From assembly GCA_029880025.1 (NCBI GenBank), contig JAOUPE010000045.1, positions 1-9,197 on the forward strand: 9,197 nucleotides of DNA, in the 5' to 3' direction. Below the pieces are notes generated by a model. The model had not been told where the DNA came from. It saw only the letters and a program-made list of their open reading frames with translations, and did no database searches. Source of the DNA: Caldifarciminota bacterium. GTDB taxonomy: Bacteria; Hydrothermota; Tepidihabitantia; Tepidihabitantales; JAOUPE01. Below are positions 1 through 5,880 of this stretch, in pieces; the first letter of the stretch is position 1, and every line of letters begins with the position of its first letter. Both the position numbers and the translations under genes were made by a program.

Positions 1-1077
1 GACCGAAGGGTAACACCAATTTCCTAAGGTGGATGATATGGCGATACCGTTTGGGTCAAGCACAACACCTTCTTGAGTAACTCGGGCACCATAGACATAG
101 GAAGTATCATTATTGCGCTTATCACCCCAGACCACAAGAAAGTTTGTCCCATCAAATGCTACTGAAGGATCGTACTGGCTACGCTCCGCAGCCGATATTG
201 GGATACTGTTCGTGTCAAGAACTATGCCGTCCGGACTCACCCGTGCACCATAGATGTCCCAAGTATCGCTGCGGTCGTTGGTCCAAACAACGAAATAATC
301 AGTTTGACCAAAGGCAACTGAAGGGTAACAATTCCTTGTGGTGCAGATTGGAATACCGTTTGTGTCAAGGACTACCCCGGCTTGATTCACCCGGGCACCG
401 TAGAGCGTTCTATCCTCCCAGACAACAAGATAGTTGGTCCCATCAAAAGCAACCGAAGGTCCCCACTCATCGGTATTCGCGTAATCAGAAATTAAAATAC
501 CGTTTGGGTCAAGCACAACACCATCTCGACTCACCCGGGCACCGTATATATCAACTGCTGCGTCCAACCAAACGACTAAATAGTTGGTGCCATCAAAGCT
601 TATGTCAGGCGCATATTGTTGACCATCGGCAGTAGTTATGAAAATGATATTTGTGTCAAGCAGAGTTCCATCCTGGCTTATCCGGGCACCACAGATATCA
701 GCATAATCTTCATCCAAAGTATAGTCCTCCCAGACAACAAGATAGTTTGTGCCATCAAAACCTACTTCGGGATTTTCTTCTTTAACTGACGAGGGGAGAT
801 AAACGATATTTGTATCAATTAGAAATTCGCCGGTTCGGGTAGCAGGATTCGAATTTCGGGATGCACTTCGTGGCACGCCTTTTACACTTCGAGTTGCGGG
901 TTGGCGGTAAAGGGTTATTTTTTCAATCGTCTCATTTACATGAAAAGGTATCTCTTTCATTTCAGCTGGTGAAGCAGATAGACCAACGAATAAAAGCATA
1001 ATGCCTAAAAATAAAAATTTAGATATTAGGACCCTGGATTGTAAAGTTTGGATGTAATCTAAATTAAAACCCTGCAT
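1..1077 (-). CDS. Exported tandem-repeat protein, 3' end cut by window edge
   Basis: The minus strand reads open for 359 codons from ATG at 1077 to the left edge with no stop, so only the N-terminal part is seen. Residues about 20-38 form a hydrophobic stretch (FLFLGIMLLFVGLSASPA) that looks like a signal peptide with cleavage after SPA, so the protein is probably exported. A linker rich in Arg/Ser/Thr (about 40-100) follows. From residue 103 come five full repeats of 45-54 residues and the start of a sixth. Each carries a core such as FDGTNYLVVWED, then YGARVS, then DGVVLD, then NGIPIS. Such short beta-rich repeats suggest a beta-propeller or similar beta domain; that is inference. Specific function is unknown. 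The start has no Shine-Dalgarno but sits 7 bases after a -10 box; GTG directly upstream is an alternative start. Confidence 0.85.
   Translation of the reverse strand, partial: MQGFNLDYIQTLQSRVLISKFLFLGIMLLFVGLSASPAEMKEIPFHVNETIEKITLYRQPATRSVKGVPRSASRNSNPATRTGEFLIDTNIVYLPSSVKEENPEVGFDGTNYLVVWEDYTLDEDYADICGARISQDGTLLDTNIIFITTADGQQYAPDISFDGTNYLVVWLDAAVDIYGARVSRDGVVLDPNGILISDYANTDEWGPSVAFDGTNYLVVWEDRTLYGARVNQAGVVLDTNGIPICTTRNCYPSVAFGQTDYFVVWTNDRSDTWDIYGARVSPDGIVLDTNSIPISAAERSQYDPSVAFDGTNFLVVWGDKRNNDTSYVYGARVTQEGVVLDPNGIAISSTLGNWCYPSV
10..771 (-). repeat. Five coding tandem repeats of about 135-160 bp
   Basis: Units, read on the minus strand, run approximately 771-610, 609-460, 459-325, 324-169 and 168-10, with a sixth beginning at 9. 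The conserved core FDGTNYLVVW starts at residues 107, 161, 211 and 308. The fourth unit is degenerate at this point (FGQTDYFVVW, residue 256). Length differences between units lie in the loop between VVW and YGAR (absent in unit 3, longest in units 1 and 5) and after the NGI segment. The DNA is also similar between units, for example around the DGTNYLVVW codons, so internal duplication is likely. Confidence 0.85.
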
Positions 1078-1084
1078 CACTGAA

Positions 1085-1112
1085 AGCTTAATAAACCCAC
1101 AGAATTTGTCAA
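1085..1112 (-). promoter_or_regulatory. Promoter of the repeat-protein gene
   Basis: On the minus strand TTGACA (1112-1107) is followed by 16 bases and TAAGCT (1090-1085). The ATG at 1077 begins 8 bases after the end of the -10 box, so the transcript would start on or just before the start codon (GTG at 1080-1078 or ATG at 1077-1075). The same -35, spacer length and -10 hexamer precede mnmA. Confidence 0.6.
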
Positions 1113-1215
1113 GCAATTAATGTATTTATCCACCCACTGTTCAGGAGTGGTATAATGGGGCTATTAATAAGAAACAAAGCCTTATTTAACCTTAATAAGA
1201 CTCTTACATGAATCA
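1113..1215. other. Intergenic spacer with small repeats
   Basis: This stretch between the nrdD terminator and the repeat-gene promoter holds no open reading frame worth calling. It has a short perfect hairpin, CCACT/AGTGG, at 1134-1150 with a 7-base loop. It also has two copies of TTAATAAGA at 1164-1172 and 1192-1200, 28 bp apart, the second forming an inverted repeat with CTTATT at 1181-1186. Spacing near a multiple of the helical turn could fit a regulator site, but the motifs are AT-rich and could be chance. Confidence 0.3.
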
Positions 1216-1257
1216 GATAAAATTAAACCCCCCTCTTTTTAAAAAGAGGGGGTTTTT
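1216..1257 (-). terminator. Intrinsic terminator after nrdD, possibly bidirectional
   Basis: A perfect 12-base inverted repeat lies at 1229-1240 (CCCCCTCTTTTT) and 1241-1252 (AAAAAGAGGGGG). It folds into a G/C-based stem with a tight TTAA loop. On the minus strand it lies about 22 bases after the nrdD stop and is followed by TTTAATTTT (down to about 1218). On the plus strand it is followed by TTTTT (1253-1257), so it would work in both directions; only the minus-strand use has an upstream gene. Confidence 0.85.
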
Positions 1258-1274
1258 GACTTTGGCTTTGATTT

Positions 1275-3731
1275 TTAACTAATCTCGATTTTGCCTTTCT
1301 TATACCGGTCAAAGAGTTCAGCTTTCTTGCCTTTGTTCCAACCCGAAACTTTTGAGAAGTAACCGGTGACCCTGGTGATATAATCAACATCGGATGAACC
1401 ACAATACTGACAGAGTTCATTCAGTCCCCGACTGGTCTTGAAACAACTATTGCAGGAAGTGAATTCAGGCGAGAATGCAATCTGGGCATTATGAGTATTC
1501 CGGAAGGTCTTGACCACAAAATTGGCAATCGATTCTTTAGGTGGTCTTGCATCAGCCAGCCAGATATGGGTCAAGGCACCGGCTTCAATCAAATCATGAA
1601 ACTTGCCTTCCTTGTAAACCCGTTCAATCGGGTCAATCGGTAAACCAATATTAAGATAAGTTGAATTGGTGTAATAGGTCGAGCCATCCTCAAAATTACC
1701 TTTGACCACTTTTTGGGCGCAGTCCGGATAATAATTCAAATCGAGTTTAGCCAAACGATAGGCAGTAGATTCTGCCGGCGTTTGTTCTAAAACAAATCGC
1801 ATACCGTACTCATTAGAATATTTCTTTGCCAGCAGGTGTAAGAATCCGATGATTCTTAATCCGAATTTGAATGCTTCATCATCCTCATGCATCTCTTTTC
1901 CTTTATGGTATTGAACCATCTCGTTCAATCCCAGCATACCGACAAGAAAAGTGGTGCGGTGCATCCGAAGATATTGCTCACCATCTCGATTCATGGTCAG
2001 CAGGGCTAATGGTCCTTCTTCTTTTAACGCCAGGAGTTTTTCTAAAAAATTTTTCTTTTCGATATGGGCTTTAACCGCTAAGCCAAAAAACCGGTCAAGG
2101 TGATTAAGCAGCGCTTCGTCATTTTGATTGGAAAGATAAGCGGCACGGGGTAGATTCAAAGTCACGTTCTGTAAAGCCGAGTAGCGCATCTTCCAGGGGG
2201 TTTTAGCATCATCCAAATCTGACTTTTCCAATTTGAATGAGAGTCGGCAACATTCGGAAACTTTTGCCGTCTCGCCCCGGTCAAACACAAAATAAGTATT
2301 ACCTTTTTCGGCTGCCACATCCGAAATATGATTGAGAAAATCTTCCCAGCCCGGCGTATTAAAAAATCGTTCGGTGATATGAACCAAAGGTTTTGGAAAG
2401 AAGAAGGGTCTGCCACTCGCATCACCGTCTTTGTAGATATCGAAGATTGCCCAGACAAAACGCTGTGCTTCGGACAGATATTCCGAATATTTTTTACCGG
2501 TATATTCACCACCTGGTCCAATCGCCTCAACATCTTCAAAGTGTTTTGGAATCTCCCAATACAGGTTCAAATCCGAAAAGATTGCCTGTCCGCCGCGTGC
2601 TACGTTCTGCTGTGAATATTCGAAGACTAACATCTGTGCCAGCTGGTGTAATTCTTTATCCGACATCCCGACTAAGAATGGCGAGAAATAGAGATTGACC
2701 GCATCCCAGCCAATCGCCCCGGCAAAATGACCCTGTAATGCCGCAGAGAATTTGACCATATGTGCCAGAAGCGTCTCCGGATGTTTTGCCGGTTTGGCAA
2801 TCGATAAAGCACTGGGTAAGCTCAAGCCAAATTTCTTCACATATTCCAAAGATTGACCCGAACAATAAGGACGATTGATAAAACCTAAATCATGCAGATG
2901 AATATCGCCTTTGGTATGAGCATCGCCGACAACCGGTGAGAAGACCGAACTCAAGGCAAATTGTTTGTTTATCCATTCGGCTAAAGTCATGTTGGTCGCT
3001 TCTGGATTGTGCGGCGTATTCGCATTCTCTTTATTCCGAAAGAATAGTATCTGTTCAACGTCATACACTGGCACACCGAGTCGGGCATGGCGTTTTCGCT
3101 GTTCTTCTAATCCATGTTCCACTAATTTGGTATTAACCACCTCTCGAATCAGATTGGTCGTGATGAACTTCACATTCGAATTAAGAATTACATCTTCGAC
3201 CTCGGCGCCAATCTTTTCCGCTATGGTTGGCGCCAGGTTAGTTTCCCGAATCAGAGCACGGACGATTCGTTCCCGGTCCCAATGCAGTATCGTATCGTCC
3301 GAGGTCCGGACAAATAGTGCGTATTCGGTAGACTCGAGTTCTTTTTTCTGCAGCGCGCGTTTTTTTCTTAACTGGGCACGTTGGTTGCGATAAAGGATGA
3401 ATGCCTTTGCGGTTTTGGCATGCCCGTTCTCGATTAAGATTTTCTCAACCGCGTCTTGAATCGCTTCGACTTTAGGAATATGTTCACCTTTTAATTCATA
3501 AAGGTATTGACAAACTTGGTCTGCTAAATTTTCCGCCAGCTTATAGTCTTCGCCACCAACACTGTGGGCAGCTTTGAAAATGGCATTTAAAATCTTTTCT
3601 TTGCGGAACTCTTCAATCTTACCGTCCCGCTTTTCAACATAATTAAATAGAGCCTTTGCCGCTCGCTCGGCTGATTCCGGGCGTTGCGTTTTTTCTTGGT
3701 TCAACTTCTGATTAACCGATTCTGGATTCAC
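1275..3731 (-). CDS. nrdD: Anaerobic (class III) ribonucleoside-triphosphate reductase NrdD
   Basis: This is the oxygen-sensitive glycyl-radical enzyme that reduces ribonucleoside triphosphates to dNTPs in the cytoplasm. The 818 residues begin with an ATP-cone (about 27-118, YVEKRDGKIEEFRKEKI) and a second ATP-cone-like domain (about 134-228). The catalytic barrel follows, with GGQAIFSDLNLYW (380-392) and a cysteine pair at 494-495 (SECCRLSF) that likely contains the thiyl-radical cysteine; C290 is a candidate second active-site cysteine. The C-terminus has the zinc site C760-x2-C763 and C774-x2-C777, and the glycyl-radical motif RVTGY with G790, so the key residues are intact. The GTG start is one base after the nrdR stop with GGGAGG at 3742-3737, so the two are translationally coupled. 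The radical-SAM activase NrdG needed to form the radical is not in the window. Confidence 0.97.
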   Translation of the reverse strand: MNPESVNQKLNQEKTQRPESAERAAKALFNYVEKRDGKIEEFRKEKILNAIFKAAHSVGGEDYKLAENLADQVCQYLYELKGEHIPKVEAIQDAVEKILIENGHAKTAKAFILYRNQRAQLRKKRALQKKELESTEYALFVRTSDDTILHWDRERIVRALIRETNLAPTIAEKIGAEVEDVILNSNVKFITTNLIREVVNTKLVEHGLEEQRKRHARLGVPVYDVEQILFFRNKENANTPHNPEATNMTLAEWINKQFALSSVFSPVVGDAHTKGDIHLHDLGFINRPYCSGQSLEYVKKFGLSLPSALSIAKPAKHPETLLAHMVKFSAALQGHFAGAIGWDAVNLYFSPFLVGMSDKELHQLAQMLVFEYSQQNVARGGQAIFSDLNLYWEIPKHFEDVEAIGPGGEYTGKKYSEYLSEAQRFVWAIFDIYKDGDASGRPFFFPKPLVHITERFFNTPGWEDFLNHISDVAAEKGNTYFVFDRGETAKVSECCRLSFKLEKSDLDDAKTPWKMRYSALQNVTLNLPRAAYLSNQNDEALLNHLDRFFGLAVKAHIEKKNFLEKLLALKEEGPLALLTMNRDGEQYLRMHRTTFLVGMLGLNEMVQYHKGKEMHEDDEAFKFGLRIIGFLHLLAKKYSNEYGMRFVLEQTPAESTAYRLAKLDLNYYPDCAQKVVKGNFEDGSTYYTNSTYLNIGLPIDPIERVYKEGKFHDLIEAGALTHIWLADARPPKESIANFVVKTFRNTHNAQIAFSPEFTSCNSCFKTSRGLNELCQYCGSSDVDYITRVTGYFSKVSGWNKGKKAELFDRYKKGKIEIS

Positions 3732-3732
3732 T

Positions 3733-4230
3733 CTATCCTCCCTTCGCTGAATCAGTCACTTTACTTTCCACCCCACGCTTTTGGTTAATGATGTTTCGTA
3801 TTTCGGAAATGAATTGTTCGACATTCTCAAATGCCCGGTAAACCGAGGCGAATCGAACATAAGCGACCTGGTCAATTTTTGCCAGTCGCTCTAAAACCAT
3901 CTTCCCCAATTCTTTTGCTTCAACTTCTAATTTATATTGGTCGGCTAATTCGGTTTCAATCGCTTCGACCATATGCTCAATCTGGTCACGGGTAATCGGA
4001 CGCTTGCGACAGGCAAGTGCAATGCCGCTAATGAGTTTATCCCGACTATAAGGCTCACGCTTGCCATCTCTTTTTATCACAATCAAAGGTGCATGCTCGA
4101 CATATTCATAAGTAGTATATCGATGTCCACACGCCACGCACTCGCGCCGACGCCTTACCGCATCACCATCAAGAACCGGTCTGGTATCTAATACCCTGTC
4201 TTCTTCTTTACCACAATTCGGACATTTCAT
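3733..4230 (-). CDS. nrdR: Transcriptional repressor NrdR
   Basis: NrdR is the nucleotide-sensing repressor of ribonucleotide reductase genes. It reads the dATP/ATP balance through an ATP-cone and binds paired NrdR boxes through a zinc ribbon. The 165 residues show the family layout: zinc ribbon with C3-x2-C6 and C31-x2-C34 (MKCPNCG...RRRRECVACGHRYTTYE), the basic RRRR stretch at 26-29, then an ATP-cone at about 48-140 (PLIVIKRDGKREPYSRDKL). Length is near the usual 150-165. The ATG at 4230 is the only sensible start because MKCPNCG is the conserved N-terminus. No Shine-Dalgarno is visible; an operator palindrome occupies that place. It is the first gene of the nrdR-nrdD operon, which it probably represses. 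Confidence 0.97.
   Translation of the reverse strand: MKCPNCGKEEDRVLDTRPVLDGDAVRRRRECVACGHRYTTYEYVEHAPLIVIKRDGKREPYSRDKLISGIALACRKRPITRDQIEHMVEAIETELADQYKLEVEAKELGKMVLERLAKIDQVAYVRFASVYRAFENVEQFISEIRNIINQKRGVESKVTDSAKGG
3737..3742 (-). promoter_or_regulatory. Ribosome binding site deciding the GTG start of nrdD
   Basis: GGGAGG lies within the last codons of nrdR on the minus strand, five bases (ATAGA, containing the TAG stop of nrdR) before the GTG at 3731. It supports the GTG over the next downstream candidates and indicates coupled translation. Confidence 0.75.
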
Positions 4231-4246
4231 ATACTATATATAGTAG
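4231..4246 (-). promoter_or_regulatory. NrdR box, proximal, abutting the start codon
   Basis: Minus strand CTACTATATATAGTAT contains the perfect palindrome ACTATATATAGT and matches the NrdR-box core. It ends directly before the nrdR ATG. Its distance from the distal box is 30 bp start to start, close to three helical turns, as expected for paired NrdR boxes. Confidence 0.75.
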
Positions 4247-4254
4247 TTGGGCAA

Positions 4255-4283
4255 TTTATACCACAATATACAGTATGTGTCAA
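4255..4283 (-). promoter_or_regulatory. Promoter of the nrdR-nrdD operon
   Basis: On the minus strand TTGACA (4283-4278) and TATAAA (4260-4255) are separated by 17 bases. Transcription would start near 4248, giving a leader of roughly 17 bases before the nrdR ATG. The spacer is occupied by one NrdR-box-like palindrome and the leader by another. Confidence 0.8.
4261..4276 (-). promoter_or_regulatory. NrdR box, distal, inside the promoter spacer
   Basis: Minus strand ATACTGTATATTGTGG matches the NrdR-box pattern known from other bacteria (acaCwATATATwGtgt) at most positions. It fills the spacer between -35 and -10, so a bound repressor would block RNA polymerase. Confidence 0.7.
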
Positions 4284-4420
4284 TAAGGAATTTAAGGGTT
4301 GTTGAATTTTTTTAAGATATTGATTTAGCAATACTTATTGAGAAAAGCTCGGTTTTTGGTATTTTTATGCAGGGAGGGGGTATTTTTTGTCATATTTTTA
4401 CTCTATTTATCAAGAAAATA

Positions 4421-4448
4421 TTGACAGGCAACCTGCTTTTTATAAAAT
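4421..4448 (+). promoter_or_regulatory. Promoter of the ferredoxin gene
   Basis: TTGACA (4421-4426), 16 bases, then TAAAAT (4443-4448). The predicted transcript starts near 4455 and carries AAGGAGG at 4458-4464, four bases before the ATG at 4469. The 137 bases between this promoter and the divergent nrdR promoter are AT-rich and hold no gene that I can see. Confidence 0.7.
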
Positions 4449-4468
4449 GTCGCCGATAAGGAGGAAGC

Positions 4469-4669
4469 ATGAAAGTATCGATTGATAATGACCTTTGCAG
4501 TGGTTGCGAACTTTGTGTCAGCACCTGTCCAGAAGTTTTTGAGATGCAGGGTGATATTGCAACAGTTAAAGCTGATGCGGTTCCTGAGGAACATGAAGAG
4601 AGTGTTCAACAGGCGGCTGATGATTGTCCAACCAGTGCCATTATAATCGAAAGCAGGGAAGAAGGTTAA
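4469..4669 (+). CDS. Small [4Fe-4S] ferredoxin
   Basis: A 66-residue soluble electron carrier of the monocluster bacterial type that resembles Thermotoga maritima ferredoxin. The cluster ligands are C10, C13 and C16 (C-x2-C-x2-C) plus C53 (DDCPTSAI). C20-P21 completes the first motif, but C20 is not a ligand in the single-cluster family. There it forms a disulfide with a cysteine near residue 43, and here that region is Glu-rich with no cysteine, so the disulfide is missing. No second CxxCxxC motif exists, so only one cluster is expected. The start is fixed by AAGGAGG at 4458-4464. Partners are unknown; in anaerobes such proteins can feed radical-SAM enzymes (for example NrdG), but the gene is divergent from nrdRD and shares no operon with it. 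Confidence 0.93.
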   Translation: MKVSIDNDLCSGCELCVSTCPEVFEMQGDIATVKADAVPEEHEESVQQAADDCPTSAIIIESREEG

Positions 4670-4734
4670 ACCGGGAATACAAATCCCTAAGCAATCATAA
4701 ATCGAACAATAACTTCAGTCTAAGTTTCATACCA

Positions 4735-4762
4735 TTGACATAAATTTGCTTTCAGTTAAGCT
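4735..4762 (+). promoter_or_regulatory. Promoter of mnmA, leaderless type
   Basis: TTGACA (4735-4740), 16 bases, then TAAGCT (4757-4762). The mnmA ATG at 4768 starts six bases after the -10 box, at about the expected transcription start, and there is no Shine-Dalgarno. The mRNA is therefore probably leaderless. The 98-base gap after the ferredoxin holds no clear terminator. Confidence 0.65.
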
Positions 4763-4767
4763 AAATT

Positions 4768-5880
4768 ATGCCTAAACGGGTCCTGGTATTAATGTCAGGT
4801 GGTGTTGATTCATCGGTTGCGGCGGCACGGTTAAAAGAGCAGGGCTATGATGTGATTGGTATCACGCTGCGCATCTGGGAAGAAGTTTTGCGCACTAAAC
4901 ATCGCACAATACAGGTGAAAGAGAAAAAGCACAGTTGCTGTGGTAGTGAACCAGCAATTTCTGATGCCAGAAGGGCTGCCCATAAAATTGGCATTCCTCA
5001 TTATACTTTGGATTTTCGTAAAGTTTTTAAAGAGAGTGTAATTCAGGATTTCATCAAAGAGTATGAACTCGGTAGAACACCAAATCCTTGTATTCGCTGC
5101 AACCGTTTTGTCAAGTTCGATAGCTTTTTAAATCGCGCACCGGAATTTGGAGCGGATTTTTTAGCCACCGGTCATTATGCCCGTATCGAGAAGAGTAATG
5201 GCAGATGGTTATTAAAAAAAGGGATTGATGCGAAAAAAGACCAGTCATATTTTTTGTATGCAATGACTCAAGACCAGCTTGCCCGAACCTTGATGCCGTT
5301 AGGAAATCTGGCTAAGACCGAGGTGCGAAAGATTGCTAAGGATTTAGGGCTGGTTGTAGCCGAAAAGCCAGAAAGTCAGGAAATCTGTTTTATTCCAGAT
5401 GATGATTATTCAAGATTTTTGAAGCAATTTACCCCCGATGCGGAAAAGACCGGACCAATTTTGAATAAACAAGGGGAAGTGATTGGCAAACATAACGGGA
5501 TTATAAATTATACTATTGGTCAGCGTAAACGCATTGGAATCCCTCATTCCGAACGATTGTATGTGGTTGCGATTGACCGAGCCAGGAATGCGATTATCAT
5601 TGGCACAGAAAAGGACGGTTATGGAACAGAACTGATTGCCGATGATTTGAATTATATCGCAATACATGGATTGGAAAAATCAATGAAGGCAAAAGCAAAG
5701 ATACGCTCGGTTCATCAAGCAGCCGAAGCTGAAATTAGACCTTTTAACAATCAGGTCCATTTGAAATTCGCCGAACCACAATGGGCAATAACATCCGGAC
5801 AAGCGGTTGTCTTTTATGAAGGCGAAGTTGTCCTGGGTGGTGGCACAATAACTGGAACTAAAATAAAGGAGGTAAAATGA
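4768..5880 (+). CDS. mnmA: tRNA-specific 2-thiouridylase MnmA
   Basis: MnmA adenylates and thiolates C2 of the wobble uridine (U34) of Lys, Glu and Gln tRNAs. The 370 residues match the family length. Visible are the PP-loop SGGVDSS (10-16) near the N-terminus, a CC pair at 57-58 (SCCGSEPAISDARRAA), NPCIRCN with C108 and C111, TGHYAR (134-139), KKDQSYFLY (157-164), and SQEICFIP with C207. C111 and C207 correspond to the two catalytic cysteines known in E. coli MnmA. C108 makes a CxxC pair, so C108, C111 and C207 form a three-cysteine set like that of iron-sulfur-dependent tRNA thiolases; cluster binding is inference. The stop overlaps the next gene (ATGA), so the downstream gene is coupled to mnmA. 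Confidence 0.97.
   Translation: MPKRVLVLMSGGVDSSVAAARLKEQGYDVIGITLRIWEEVLRTKHRTIQVKEKKHSCCGSEPAISDARRAAHKIGIPHYTLDFRKVFKESVIQDFIKEYELGRTPNPCIRCNRFVKFDSFLNRAPEFGADFLATGHYARIEKSNGRWLLKKGIDAKKDQSYFLYAMTQDQLARTLMPLGNLAKTEVRKIAKDLGLVVAEKPESQEICFIPDDDYSRFLKQFTPDAEKTGPILNKQGEVIGKHNGIINYTIGQRKRIGIPHSERLYVVAIDRARNAIIIGTEKDGYGTELIADDLNYIAIHGLEKSMKAKAKIRSVHQAAEAEIRPFNNQVHLKFAEPQWAITSGQAVVFYEGEVVLGGGTITGTKIKEVK
5865..5873 (+). promoter_or_regulatory. Ribosome binding site of the DUF4139 gene
   Basis: AAAGGAGGT lies inside the last codons of mnmA, with GGAGG four bases before the ATG at 5877. It supports the ATGA overlapping start. Confidence 0.8.

Noticed and set aside
144..635. 163-codon open frame on the plus strand opposite the repeat protein
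   Set aside because: Its Pro/Arg/His/Gln-rich translation is the antisense shadow of the repeats; the minus strand has a signal peptide, promoter and conserved repeat cores.
1..771. Regular DNA repeats that might suggest a CRISPR array
   Set aside because: The units are 135-160 bp, vary in sequence, stay in one open frame and encode protein repeats; there are no short identical repeats with unique spacers.
1151..1156. TATAAT on the plus strand upstream of the nrdD terminator
   Set aside because: There is no -35 at 16-18 bases and no plus-strand gene follows; it would only read antisense into nrdD.
2328..2698. Overlapping open frames on the plus strand inside nrdD
   Set aside because: They lie opposite conserved NrdD sequence, have no ribosome binding site and resemble no protein family.
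4318..4333. TATTG/CAATA small hairpin in the nrdR-ferredoxin spacer
   Set aside because: Five AT-rich base pairs are expected by chance in this spacer and it lies far from both promoters.
4673..4687. GGGA/TCCC hairpin after the ferredoxin gene as terminator
   Set aside because: The stem is only four base pairs and no T-tract follows.
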